Origin: Romanomermis culicivorax
Taxonomy: Eukaryota > Nematoda > Enoplea > Mermithida > Mermithidae
Length of the DNA: 64,000 nt
Direction of reading: 5' to 3'
Assembly: GCA_963922205.1 (NCBI GenBank)
Contig: CAWUHX010000078.1
Coordinates: 682,001-746,000 of the forward strand
Shown piece after piece: positions 21,758 to 32,560 of the stretch. The notes under the pieces were generated by a model. The model was not told where the DNA came from. It saw nothing but the letters and a program-made list of their open reading frames with translations, and searched no databases. The translations under genes and the position numbers were made by a program. The stretch's first letter is position 1, and every line of letters begins with the position of its first letter.

Positions 21758-22700
21758 GATTTAGAAGTTCATCCAAAATTTTGTCAAACTTTTGGCTCAG
21801 CTGATTGAGCTGATTTTTCAAAGGGTCCTCATGTTGGACCGCTAAAACTGGTTCCCTGACAAACGAGGGATATGACATAGGACAGGGGACTTTGGCTTTG
21901 TCCCGCAACATTTGTCGTTCTATGAATACGGCTTCAGAAACGAGGGCAGCTAAATCAGGGTACTGTTTGTACTTGATGACACTTTGAATATCACTCAACA
22001 GACCCTCACGGAAAACAGGTTTAATTAAATTCTACCCTAAAGCTGGTTCAAAATTAGGATAGGCAAGCTGGCCCAATTTTTCGAGTTCGTTAAAGGAAGC
22101 CATTACTGTTTCAGTTCGTTTTTGTTTTGGATCCCTCAAGATTTGACAATGAAACAGGGTGTCTTGAACAACAGGGAAGGCGTCCAGCAGAGCCCGTTTA
22201 AATTGATTGTACATCTGAGGAGGATTAGGGAGTTGGAAATATTTTCGAATTTTACCAAGGCATCCCCATCCAAGTGGAATTCCAAAAATATAAGCTTGAG
22301 GGCATCATCATCAGCTTTGAGCCCCTTTAAAAGCATTAGTTTTCCAAGCTTCTTGGCCCATTCTTCAAAATTTTCAGAGGGCCTACCAGTGAAATGTGGA
22401 AAATTGTGATTTTTCGTGGACATTTCGCTCCTAAGATGTCCAATTCTTAACTCATTCAGACCCGCTTCAGTAGTGGACACTTATCGTGCAATTTGAGCTT
22501 CAAGCTCCCGCAGACGCCCATCTAAATCAGTGGCCAGAGCGTCCTGAACTACATGTCCCAATGGGTCTATAATTTGGTCGTTATGAGGCATTTTTTTGTT
22601 GAGGGTTTGTTCCCTAGTTTCACGCTCGATGCGTTTAAAGATGTCACACAATGTTTCTTTAGTTACAGTATACCGACCTGACTGTTTTGATGAAATTTTG
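21708..22700 (-). pseudogene. element A gag (matrix/capsid region)
   Basis: Three overlapping minus-strand frames together give a gag-like protein. The first is an N-terminal helix region (YTVTKETLCDIFKRIE, RLRELEAQIAR), interrupted by a stop at about 22482. Next comes a capsid-like core (FTGRPSENFEEWAKKLGKLM, MYNQFKRALLDAFPVVQDTL, MASFNELEKLGQLAYP), then a final helical part (SVIKYKQYPDLAALVSEAVF, LNQLSQKFDKILDELLNH). F-x-G-x...W together with F...L..F is typical of Ty3/gypsy capsids. Several frameshifts separate the blocks, the last one at the junction with the zinc-knuckle frame near 21740. There is no clear initiating ATG before 22591. Confidence 0.65.
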
Positions 22701-22781
22701 GAAGAGAGAGAAAAAAAGATTTGACCAAGAATTATATAAATTTTTGTTTGGATAAGGCTATAGAAAAAGTTTCTGGGTTCC

Positions 22782-22799
22782 CCTGTTATTAGGTCACCA
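22782..22799 (-). other. primer-binding site of element A
   Basis: Read on the minus strand, TGGTGACCTAATAACAGG begins six bases after the 5' LTR. Its first eight bases equal those of element B's site, so both may use a tRNA ending GGTCACCA. Confidence 0.6.
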
Positions 22800-22805
22800 C
22801 GTTTA

Positions 22806-23614
22806 TGTCAGGGTTACTGTAAGGGTTGATGTGTACCTAAGCAAGTTGGGTTTTCGACTTTACTAATTTACAACTTACAACCTTCGTACAAATGTTGGTT
22901 CGATACAAAATGTAAAACTGGTGAAAAAATGCAAACCTAAAACGGGCGCAAAATTACACAACATAAGACTCAGCGCGAAAATGCACAAACAAAATAACGG
23001 TCCAGTCGCGGGACGATTCTTGTAAGGCAAAATTACTGACAGAATCCAGCGGGGAATTCAACTGCTCGGGTCGATGCGAAAAACCATGACTGGCGTGAGG
23101 AAAAACAACTGAAGGAATCCGGCGCAGGATTCAACTATTCGGGTCGATGTGAAAAATCAAGACTGGTCATCTTTCCAAAAACAGGGTCTTCTTCGTCATC
23201 TCAGACCCACTTGACCCACATTTCAGACATGAAAAACACCCACAGTGTTCGGCGCGGACCATACTTGAGTTACTGTAGGTTCTAAAATCTACAGGGCGCC
23301 ACAATTAGCCCTGTTATGCAAGTGTCCGTAATTAGTGTTTTGAGATGTCGCCACTGTTTCCATTGAAGTGTGCATAATTACGCGAGAGTTCCTAATTAGT
23401 GTTTTTGAGTTGTCACCACCATTTCCGTTGAAGTGTGCATAATTACAATAAAAAGTGCTCGAGTGCATAAAACTTATAATTCTAACGAACGAAAAATAGC
23501 TGTACTAAAACAGGTTTTAACCAGAATTTTTGGACGAAAAACATGGTAGAATTTGCAGAAAATATACAGTACATAATTTTTCATAACTTTACATTTTTGT
23601 CACTCCTCGTGACA
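22806..23614 (-). repeat. 5' LTR of element A
   Basis: The 809-bp repeat begins TGTCAGGG and ends GTGACA. It matches 3191-3996 with several percent divergence, and the CTTG duplication follows at 23615-23618. Confidence 0.88.
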
Positions 23615-23883
23615 CTTGGATGAGCAACATCAAGTCTATGGGTTCAGAGGAAAACGCACGATGGCACCTTTTGCACATCATCACAGTATTACGGTGAAAC
23701 AAAATACATATAACAGAATGCTGAAGGTTAAAAATTTTCAGACTGAACGAAACGAATGCGCAAAAAAGTTTAAAAACGAAAGTAAAACAATAGTTTCAAC
23801 ATAATCCGGAATGTAATCATAAATTTGATTAGTTATAGGAAGCGTGGGTTACAAAACGTGACAAACCACGCTACCCCATGGAA

Positions 23884-24131
23884 CTATAGTCTGTTTTTCT
23901 TGAAATGCTTGTAAATTAAGGAGTGGAGAGCAAGTACTATTTCAAATTTTTGGCATTTCCTGCTAAGCCATATGTCGCATAGGACTGAAAATTTGTGACC
24001 TCACACAGCTGGCTCTTAGAACTTTTTGAGTGAAAGATCCTATAGTATAAGCTTTGTGTAAACAAGTTAGAGGGCTGTACTTATTTTTGTTATTTTTCCG
24101 TTTACAAGCATTTTATAAAAAACAGATAATA
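23884..24131. repeat. palindromic MITE copy 1 (about 245-bp family)
   Basis: It starts ctatagtctgtttttcttga and ends with the inverted counterpart ...gcattttataaaaaacag. The inner sequence shares aggactgaaaatttgtgac and aagtactatttca with the other copies. It lies in gene-free DNA between element A and the repeat at 24.3 kb. Confidence 0.6.
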
Positions 24132-24307
24132 GGAAATTCAATTTTGATGATTTTATTCATGTCGGAGCTCCAAGTGCCTTCTGCAATTCTCACTTTATTG
24201 ATAATGTCTGATGGATGCTCATACTTAAATAAAAAAATTACAGGCGGTCAGAGGCTGGTAACCAATTAAGGACTAGCCATGAGTCAACAATCTACCTACC
24301 TATCATA

Positions 24308-25640
24308 CAACACAGTAGTTTATTAGAAAATGCCCCGATGGTGCAGAAAAAAGAAGAATATACTCGCTTGGATAGTTGCGGAGCCAGAAAAAGAAGTGGA
24401 CTAGATTTTTGAGAACTTGGGTTAAAGTTGGAAAAAGTCACTTTCGTTATATTGGAGTTTTGTTCAAAATATCGAAAAATTAATTTTTTATGCAAAACCA
24501 ATATACTCAGAAAATAAAAGACTAGATTATTAGAAAATGCCCCGATGTGGCAGAAAAACGAAGAATATACTTGCTTGGATAGTTGCCATGCTAGAAAAAG
24601 AAGTGGACTAGATTTTTGAGAACTTGGGTTAAAGTTGATAAAAATTCACTTTCTTTATATTGGATTTTCATTCTTTCTCAAAAAAATTTTACATGTCTGT
24701 GAAAAAGTATATTCTGCAGCACCGTGCACTTTGTTCTTCCCCCGGCATCAACTACAGTAAAATTTTTCTATATAATTACATGCACATGATTTCAGATGTA
24801 AAGAAATGGTAAACCAATAGCATTCTAACTCCCGACCCATTCAAAACTTCTGCTTCTCACACTAGCTGAAAAATGGTGACGGAGGCATATTATAATCATT
24901 TTCAGAACTATGAAAAAACCTGAGGTTGGTTTCACTAATCTAACATGAGGATAATCTCAACATTGGGGTTAAATTGATGATCCTGAGTTTGAGCTAATCG
25001 CAATGCCCAAATTATTTTCATCCAGTGCACAAACAATACTCACTTCATGATTAACTAATACTGAGGTTTAAGTTCGAGTTTTGGAATTGCACAAATCTTT
25101 ATATTTATTTTGCTTTAGGGATAAGAAGATTATGGGAAAATGTTAGTGAAACCTGACAGCTCGAGCTGGGGATTATCTTGACATTGAGCTCGTTATAGTC
25201 CTGATGACATTCAAATTATACCCGACTTGAGATCGAACCAGGTCGCTTTTTTGTCCAAGATAATCTTGAGCTCGATCTTAGACCCCTTTAGTGCATTCGG
25301 GTGCATTGGGCACCGATTTTCAAATGGGAAAACAGGGTAAAACATTCAAAAATGCTCCTGGTTCAGCTATGCCTATATTAGGGGTGTGCGCCAAATCCTG
25401 TGCCCGGTTCTCCCCCATTATACCCACACTCCCAAGGCAACAGTATGACTTTTTTGGAAGCAGGATGGGAGCGACAGGGATGGGTGAAATTGTTTACCGT
25501 CTGCCATTCCTCAAAGAGCTTGCGCTCTTTCTTCAAATTTCAGTTTAAATCCAAAAACTGTGAATGGTGCTATTTTGTAGAATAGTTAAATACAGGAGAA
25601 TAAATTTATTTATAGCTTGTAATCAGTAGAACTTACAGAG
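24308..25640. repeat. long dispersed repeat, copy 1
   Basis: The segment contains two tandem starts (24308 and 24523, both with attagaaaatgccccgatg). It then matches 42187-43880 in the same orientation as far as cttgtaatcagtagaac. It includes a 380-bp sub-element bounded by ggttt/gcactaa-type inverted ends (about 24916-25306). No protein-coding capacity was seen. It is a non-autonomous repeat of unknown type. Confidence 0.6.
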
Positions 25641-26334
25641 CGAATTCTATGCGATATGTTATATAAAATGAGCGAATTAAACATATCTTGCACAATCAAT
25701 TTAGTTCTAAGAAGACTTTGTACTGTAGCTTTTTCTTAAAAAACTGAGTGGAATTTCATGTGTCAATTTGTCAGAGTTGATTCTTGTTTTATTTACACTA
25801 AATATATCAAAAAATTCAAATGCAGTCAGAAACACACATGTGTGAGGGAGGACATGGGGGGTACATACTACCCCAAGGATTTTGAAACGTGAAAATTTGT
25901 TATGAAAAAAATTTTTGGTCAACTTTTCTTTAATTTTTTTGTCTCAAAAAACGCCAAAAAACAAGGTCCACCCCTGTACCCTCCTCAAAATTTCGGAGAT
26001 GCAAATGTTTGGTTGGAAAGTGTGTTGATGCACTCAGCTGCAGAGTATACTTTTTCACTGACATGGAAAATTTTTTTTGAGAAAGAATGAAAAGCTTTCT
26101 GTAGGTCTTAGGGTAAAAAAGAATGTGTGAGATAATTACTGACAGTACTGTAAAACTAAAGGAGGGAATGAAGGAAAGAAGGGGTAATAAAAGGAAGCTC
26201 ATTTATAATTGGAAATAAATTGAAAGAAAATTTCTAAACAATAGTTAATGAGAAGGGTAGTATAAACAAAACTAAAAGTGCTTTTTATTATAAAAAATGA
26301 AATGTACATAATACTTTCAATATGCATTTAAATA
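25641..26334. other. gene-free DNA with inverted fragment of the dispersed repeat
   Basis: Positions about 26030-26090 are the reverse complement of 24665-24725 and 42325-42390 (around tttttcactgacatgg). Nothing else in this stretch is recognisable. No long inverted copy of the DNA right of the Polinton polymerase was found here, so the Polinton terminus is not defined. Confidence 0.4.
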
Positions 26335-27690
26335 CTATAATCTGTAAGTTTCACAATTTTTATCAATCATTAGGAGAGAGTCAAATTCTGAGTATATAAG
26401 TGCTTCAATACCACCATCGGGTATATCCTCTCCAAAATTCATTTGTAAACTGGTGGCTCCTTCACGTACGAGTTCCCAAAAATTACCATCCATACCGCAA
26501 GGAGTCAAATCAAAAACAAAAACAATGTTATGCGTTGTAAAAGAATTTCGAGTAATTTCATTACCCTACCAATTCCTACACCCTCAAATAATTGTATAAA
26601 AGTGCACAAATATTTGTTTTCTTTAAAATATAACATGTAAGGCATTGTAGGTAATGTTGTAGTACCGCTTGTTATTTTAATTTCGTTTAAACCAAAATGC
26701 TTGAAGTTGAAGGGGCTTTGATAATAATCACCCCTATCAGCTGTACCCTCGACAAGCGCCACAATGAGATGAAGAGGTAAAGAACCTGTGAACAATGAGT
26801 TTAGAGGAGCTGAGTGACGACTAGTTGTTATGTATAGACTTGTAACATGACATCAACGAATAGGGTATTTTGCAGCTGTGATTTGTAACATAGATTCAAT
26901 GGCTAGATTGATATTATCTGCAACTTCAATTTTTTTAATAAATAAAGACATGCTTTTAACCTCGATCTTATAAGCTTTGTTGTCAGTAAATAAAAATTTC
27001 TGCAAGCAAAAATCATCTCTATGTCTGTACAATCAATTTTCAAAGTACATTGATTCAATAGTAAACATTCTTGCATAAATAGATCGGCATGTATAGGGGG
27101 CATTAATTCAACAAATATACTGTTTTTTAACATTCGAACTCTTTCCAAAGCACCCTTGTTTTTCTTATCAAGAACATTGTAATTTTCAAAAGCATAACCA
27201 GCAGCTGCAACATGTGTGGACTTGGCATCACGACCATAGTTCAATTCTGTTTCCAAATAAGATCTGTAAGCATATCTATCCCCACTAAAATGTTAAAACG
27301 TTAAAATTAAAGAAATGTGAACATACATTTAATTATAAAACTTACCTGTCAGATATTAATTTTCCATTTAGGTAAATTTTGATCTGTTTGAAAAATGTTT
27401 TGCTGATCAAATTAATTGGCGCGACAATGTTACCATTGAGATTGTTGTTGGCATCGGATGTTAAAGTGCAAGCAGTACCATTTGCTTTCATAATTCATAT
27501 AGTAAAATATATCAAATTTTTTGATGAATCCAAAACAAACTCCTAAGGTTCTTCATTAGTATAAGGATTTTGGAGCTGAATTTCAGACCAAAAACCTCTA
27601 TGAATAGCAAAATGTGTTGGAGGTACAGTAAATAAATCTAATTCCGTTTTACTACTAGGAGATGATGCAGCATCAATAAATTTACAAATT
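26335..27690 (-). pseudogene. Polinton major capsid protein (double jelly-roll type)
   Basis: Read in order on the minus strand: KTELDLFTVPPTHFAIHRGF (N terminus), IVAPINLISKTFFKQIKIYL, a short intron (about 27288-27345, GTAAGTT...TTTTAG), then DRYAYRSYLETELNYGRDAK. These are followed by RVRMLKNSIFVELMPPIHAD, YYQSPFNFKHFGLNEIKI and finally FDLTPCGMDGNFWELVREGA...EALIYSEFD, with TAG at 26335-26337. These blocks are characteristic of the Polinton capsid family seen in many animal genomes. The gene is split by at least three stops or frameshifts (near 27547, 26900 and 26520), and the start codon is lost. It would have built the virion shell. It is the outermost gene on the left. Confidence 0.85.
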
Positions 27691-27714
27691 TTGAATAGAT
27701 ATCCTTGAAACTGA

Positions 27715-28140
27715 CTAAACTACGTGGAGTCTTTTCAAGAATGAGGAATGTGGTTTTAGATGTTTATGTTTATGTTGTTGTTGTTTTTGATGCTGATGAT
27801 GATGATGATGCTGATGACCATTATTTAACTTTTTATTGCTCTTTATAGGTATCATAGAATTTATATGTTCACGCTTCCGTAGACCTTTTCCCTTATGAAT
27901 GCATTCACCCCTCTCATGTAATAAGTTGCCAGCTGCATTTCCTCCATGCTCAGCAACACTTTCTTTAAAAGAACGACCCTTTACCACATTGCCTGCAATT
28001 TTGGAACCTGCAGCAAGTGCATGCTTTCCTGCACATTTTAACATGGGCATAGCTAGATGCCACAAACTCTTGAAGAAATTACCAACTCCAGCTTCCTGAT
28101 GTCTATAATAAAAGGGGTATGCTGCTCAGAAGCCTTCTAA
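27715..28140 (-). pseudogene. Polinton basic virion-associated protein
   Basis: The frame reads YYRHQEAGVGNFFKSLWHLA, then an alanine-rich helix (GKHALAAGSKIAGNVVKGRS), ESVAEHGGNAAGNLL and a Lys/His-rich C terminus (HQHHHHHQHQKQQQHKHKHL). The order of a hydrophobic helix, a GNV..G.S/KES...G module and a basic tail matches a conserved Polinton/adintovirus protein thought to be a core or membrane-active virion component. One TGA interrupts upstream of YPFYYRH (about 28130). The histidine repeat comes from an ATG/CAT trinucleotide run. It lies between the two capsid genes, as usual in Polintons. Confidence 0.65.
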
Positions 28141-28366
28141 AGTACCACCTAGTTGTAATTGATTATCTTGAATGCTGTGTTGATAAATATTGATCCAGTA
28201 ATCAACGGTTTCTGGAATAAATACAGTATGCCTATTTTGCTTTGAAAATCAGAATGAACAGCCAAATGAATTAATCAATTAAGAGTGTTTGCCAAAATTC
28301 AACCTGAGGACAATGTGTTCAAATGCAAATGAATGAATAAATGCTAATGAAAATTTGATACTATCT

Positions 28367-29285
28367 TTATAGGAATAAAGGAGTATGTGGCCAGAAATTT
28401 AATTTAACTATAACATTCTCAAACTGAAAGGGTATAAGCTCATTCATACTGTTTTTTATATTAATTTCGGGTACTGTAATTTCTTTTAATTGAATGGATA
28501 TATAGTGAGGTGTTTCATATAATCGACTCACAATATCTTTGTATTTTCCCTGAACATTTACTATATGTAAAAGTAGTGCTAAAGTATTTCCAACAATTTG
28601 ATTTTCAATAATATTACAGTAAACATAAAAACTTTGTGAATCGTTTAAATTTGGTGGTTGAATTCCTAACATGTATAAATGTTTATTTCCAGGCTGGGCA
28701 AGAAAAACAGATTTGGATGGTGGAATATGCATGTTACAATTTTTTTGTGGTTTCTCTCCAACAGTATATAAAGTTAATATTCACAGCTCTATTCAAAAAA
28801 TCATCAGGAGTTGCATAAGCAGCAGTATTGGTAGCGCTAAATCCGAGAAGTTCCATTAAATGCTTGCTTATATTGATTTTACACAAGCTTGTACCACTTT
28901 TTATTTTCAAATTAACCAACCCTCCACCATGTTCATCATATGAAAACATGATTTCAATGTTAGTTTCGGTAATAGCTGCTCCAATTTTTGCATTCAGCTC
29001 CTCAATTAATTCAGATATGGTAAAGTAATGTTTTTCAAAAACTATTACTTCAATTTCTTTACCCTTATTTCCAACACCATCTGTAATTAACATTATTAAA
29101 TTATCTCCGCCATGATTGGAAATTGTAGCCCAGCTATAGGGATATAATATTTCACTTAACCCTACCTCCCAGTTTCCATCTAGTTTTAAACCCTGAGGTA
29201 GATGGGCCGAAAAATCTGAGGGCTTGTTTCCATTTTTGCTATTACTAGGTAATGTGATATAAAATTGATCTTCAAAGGTTGTCAT
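28367..29285 (-). pseudogene. Polinton minor capsid (penton-like) protein
   Basis: Two frames form one protein of about 304 residues. The first (29285-28734) begins MTTFEDQFYITLPSNSKNGN with FSAHLPQGLKLDGNWEVGL and YPYSWATISN, the signature N terminus of the single jelly-roll minor capsid family. The second (28732-28367) carries PPSKSVFLAQPGNKHLYMLG and ends WPHTPLFL. The frames differ by one base at an A7 run near 28745, so a single extra A in the tract explains the break. Otherwise the gene is complete, making it one of the best-preserved genes in the element. Confidence 0.8.
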
Positions 29286-29378
29286 TATTTATAATGTCGT
29301 TTGTTGTTGCTGTAGGTACGGTCTTCAATGAATTAGATGACTGTAATACTGTCAGTACGGGGCTAGGTAATAAAGATC

Positions 29379-29786
29379 CTATACAAGCGCACAAAAGACC
29401 AACCCAAACCCCAAAATACAAAAAAAATACAAAAAATATAAAGTATATATACCACAAACTCTACTATAAAAATTTTGTAGATGTTTCTTACTTGTGTATC
29501 TTACTGTAGCATTCTTGTTAATATAGTTTATAAAAGCAGAAATAATTGGTGGTAAACTATAGGAATCAAAATAATATACAGAGTTATCATTATCAAAATA
29601 CATAGCTATCCAATGACTTCCTTTTTGAAAAGATGTATCGGTGTTTGAAATTAAAGCCACAGGTCTTTTAACTATCTTCAGCAGAGTATCACAAGCAAAA
29701 ACTCTTAAAAAAATTCTTGATAGTAGTGCATCTTGTCGAACATAATATGCCAGTTCAAAGCTGTTCATCGTAAATGTCGTCGTCAT
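29379..29786 (-). CDS. Polinton adenovirus-type cysteine protease
   Basis: The frame starts MTTTFTMNSFELAYYV and carries GSHWIAMYFDNDNSVYYFDS, which holds the catalytic His in the GSHW motif and the acidic residue downstream. It then has YSRVCGIYTLYFL, holding the nucleophile Cys in VCG.Y. This is the adenain (C48/C5-like) layout. The protease would cleave capsid precursors. After the Cys motif the frame becomes a run of hydrophobic residues (FFCILGFGLVFCALV) that may be read-through of a decayed 3' end. Its start overlaps the integrase tail by about 30 bases. Confidence 0.75.
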   Translation of the reverse strand: MTTTFTMNSFELAYYVRQDALLSRIFLRVFACDTLLKIVKRPVALISNTDTSFQKGSHWIAMYFDNDNSVYYFDSYSLPPIISAFINYINKNATVRYTSKKHLQNFYSRVCGIYTLYFLYFFCILGFGLVFCALV

Positions 29787-30867
29787 CCTTTTGTATATCC
29801 TTTCCTAAAATCCAGCTGTTGAATTTTTTAGGATAACCCCACCACTTCACAAGTACTCTATTCTGACCATCTAGTAAATGTTTAGTTTTCAAAACCTTTT
29901 CAATTTTGTATTCCTTGATATTAGGATTAAAATCAATTTTCTGTAGCTCTTTTTCATTGAAACATCCTTCTATATCTTCGCCTCCCAAATCTTGAATTCT
30001 ATAAAGTAAATGATTTTTAGTCTACACAATATGTTTTACTCTGTAAACTTCTTCACTCCATTGAGGTAAATAACCTTTGTCAAATACACCTCTATATTCA
30101 ATAATTCACACATAATCTCCTATATCAATCTTAGACTTTCTAGTGTATAATCTTTCAGGGTAGAGTCTTTGCCATATAATTTTTTTGTTAGAATAATCCA
30201 CATTTATACGTTTTTCCTTAATTGATCTATGAATAGAGTGATTATAGTTGGAAACAACTGAGGGTAAAATATTGATCCATTTATAAATGGTAAGCTCTGT
30301 AAAATATTTAAATAATTTAGTTTTTAAAGTTCTATTAAACCGTTCCACAATTGAACGTTTAATGTCTTCATTTTGAGAAGTAAAAAAATGTATATCATTA
30401 GCTTCCAATAACTTTTGGAATTCTTTGTTGACACATTGTTTTCCTTTATCCCTGCGCACTCTCTAAGGGATTCGACATCTTTTCAAAATATTTTGAAAAG
30501 CATCACATACATTCTTTGCATGTTTTGATTTTAATGGTTCAACCCATGCATAGTTACTTAATACATCTATACATATAAACATAAATTTATATCCATCGTT
30601 AAAATCTGCTAAAGAAGACATATCTGCCAAATATATTTCCCATTGTTGATCCTTAGCTGTAACATAAATACGATAACATGAAAATTTTTTGTTGACTTGT
30701 TTATGTAAGGTATAACTATCTTGTTTTGAAAGCCAATCTTTAACATTTTTACATGTAATTGTTTTACGGTGTTTTCTAGCTTCAGCATATAATTTTTCAA
30801 TACTAGAAAAAGCTGTAGGATTTCCGTGTAAATTTTTGTATAATTTCCAAAGTAAGGTGTTCATCAC
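29755..30867 (-). pseudogene. Polinton retroviral-type integrase with chromodomain
   Basis: One frame interrupted by three stops (near 30460, 30104 and 30020). It reads an N-terminal helical part (VKDWLSKQDSYTLHKQ), core NDGYKFMFICIDVLSNYAWV, RRDKGKQCVNKEF (second Asp) and SIVERFNRTLKTKLFKYFTE (Glu). Next come NYNHSIHRSI and GDYV, and finally a chromodomain (VLVKWWGYPKKFNSWI). The first catalytic Asp, expected in a WQADLxDM-like motif, reads WEIYLADM, so it appears to be Tyr. The enzyme would have inserted the element; the copy is inactive. The chromodomain suggests targeting to modified histones. Confidence 0.85.
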
Positions 30868-30879
30868 TCTAGTACAAAG

Positions 30880-31722
30880 GAGTATACCGTCTAAGTGCTC
30901 TAACTTTTCATCGTATCATCTTTTCTGTTGAGTTTCCTTTATTAAAGAATGAATCCTCTTTGATATCTTCTTCGGCACCACTTGAAAATAAATCAACACC
31001 TTTCACGAGTAGTTTATTCAATGGCTTGACACTACAAACTGCCTGATCATCTGATTCTTCCCGAGGTGTATTTTAGGAGAGTTTCCTAGGTACAGTGAAT
31101 AACATTTTACATAAAGGGTTTCCTATAACCTCTGAGGGTACATTATGTTTTTTCAAAGCATTAGCAAACACATCTACTCCAACTGGTTGTGTAATTTTTG
31201 AGCATTTACGCGACAAATCATGTAATAAATCAATAATATGTGATCCTTCAATTAATTTTCCATCAATTAATACTTCACCTTGCTTATTAACATTTATACT
31301 AGGGTTACGTTACACATGTTCCAATAATAATGATGCTGAGCATTTAAACTGTTTAGGAATACCACTAAGAAACTTTTCATCATTCAATCAATTTTTTTTT
31401 TGTTTCAAATCATCACTATCATTTTCATCTTCATTATCATCAATAACTTTTTGTTTTCGAATCACTGTAGAGGTTTGAGCCTTTTCATGTTCAAAAGTTA
31501 AATATTGTGAAAATTGTTGCTAGTACATTTTGTATTGTTCTTCAGGTGTTAATGCATTATCTTTCAAAATGCACTCTAATTCGTTACGATACATGTCAAC
31601 TATTTAACTATACCTGTCTTTTCATTTGCACTTGTCGAAGAAGAAGCCAAAGAAGCCTGAGAGTTATTCAACTTATTCAGAACCTCATGAAGTATAAGAG
31701 CAAATTTACTAGCTAATTTCAT
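30880..31722 (-). pseudogene. conserved Polinton protein of unknown role
   Basis: Starting at ATG 31720-31722 (MKLASKFALILHEVLNKLNN), the broken minus frames carry LECILKDNALTPEEQYKMY, QQFSQYLTFEHEKAQ, GEVLIDGKLIEGSHIIDLLH and GVDVFANALKKHNVPSEVIG. A short N-terminal MKxAxxFxL, a helical ...YxxxLxxYL block, and a (I/V)DGKxxxGSxIxxLLxD block ending in a NVP motif recur in animal Polintons. The function is not known to me. Several stops are present. Its start abuts the stop of the upstream conserved small protein. Confidence 0.55.
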
Positions 31723-31723
31723 T

Positions 31724-32059
31724 CTATAATAATTTCTCTGTAAAAAAACTTGCTAGTGTAGATACGGGTAGTACTAGAGGTAAAAATGCTCCACCACTTT
31801 GGACAATTCTCGCATGTTTATTACGTAAGTCTTTTTTTGTGTCTTGTAGCTAAACCTCAGAGCAATAATTTGTGTTTCGTCAATTTATTTTTGAGTTTAA
31901 ACTAATAAGAATATTACCATTCAAAATGTTCAAACAAATTTTGCATATACAACAGATCAAATCGGGGGAAGAATGTTGAAGAAAAGCACATCTGTGAACA
32001 TGATTTGAATTTTTCAACACATTGAGCTTGTGAATATATTTCTTTAATCTAGAAGCCAT
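31724..32059 (-). pseudogene. conserved small Polinton protein
   Basis: From ATG 32057-32059 the frame reads MASRLKKYIHKLNVLKN, then DLICCICKICLNILNGNILI, two stops, and RNKHARIVQSGGAFLPLVLP near the C terminus, stopping at 31724-31726. A block with LI..I.....N.L.GN.. followed by a charged stretch and an (I/V)QxGGxFLPLL-type hydrophobic end is a recurring short Polinton/adintovirus protein of unknown role. It is next to the other conserved gene with only one base between stop and start. Confidence 0.5.
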
Positions 32060-32141
32060 ACAAAACAGACCATACAGTACAGAAAAATATTACAATAATT
32101 ACCAAATGTTAAATGAACATTGAAATATTTAATGTATTACA

Positions 32142-32560
32142 TTAAGATAGTAATGAAGCTCCATTTTGTGTAATAATATTCAACTCTTCGCATCTAGAAA
32201 AAGCAGACAAATTGTTCATATTCGTGAAAAATAGTTTATGAGCTGTATCTAGCTTTAAAAAAAGATCTTCTGCAAAAATAGAGCGAGGTTCGATCATATC
32301 CAATTCCATTAGTAATAATTTAGCAAAACACCAAAATTGTGTAACTTTTTTACATCCCAAAGGTAAACCAACTTCACGACGTAAATGATTGCATGCCTTA
32401 GTCTTTGTAAAAAATCTTGGCTGCAGGTGAGAAACGAGTCCAAAACAAATCAGCCATCTCACATTTCTGTTTGTTGGTTAGTATTTTACCTCAAATAAAA
32501 AATATTATATTCAAATAGGTAGATGAAGAGATATAAAAATTTTTACCTTTTACCTTATTT
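32142..32560 (-). pseudogene. unrecognised Polinton-region ORF
   Basis: An open frame of 106 codons (start 32462) has a positive N-terminal half and Leu-rich helices (FWCFAKLLLMELDMIE, LFLKLDTAHKLFF). I do not recognise it. It has the same strand and spacing as the Polinton genes, and codons upstream of 32462 remain open in another frame, so it may be the tail of a longer decayed gene. Confidence 0.3.

Larger units (their letters stand above)
3191..23614 (-). mobile_element. outer LTR retrotransposon (element A), Ty3/gypsy-like with envelope gene
   Basis: It is bounded by two related direct repeats starting TGTCAGGG and ending CGTGACA (3191-3996 and 22806-23614), flanked by the 4-bp duplication CTTG (3187-3190 and 23615-23618). 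Coding is on the minus strand, so the right copy is the 5' LTR. The order is gag (22.7-21.7 kb), zinc knuckles fused to an envelope-type glycoprotein (21.76-19.1), protease and RT (18.8-17.05), RNase H and integrase (17.2-15.7), then the integrase C terminus at 4.49-4.02 kb after the nested element B. Without B it is about 9.2 kb. The LTRs differ by many substitutions and small indels, and most genes carry stops or frameshifts, so the copy is old and inactive. Confidence 0.88.

Noticed and set aside
31095-31478. 127-codon plus-strand ORF in the Polinton
   Set aside because: The minus strand of the same DNA encodes conserved Polinton blocks, so the plus frame is a shadow.
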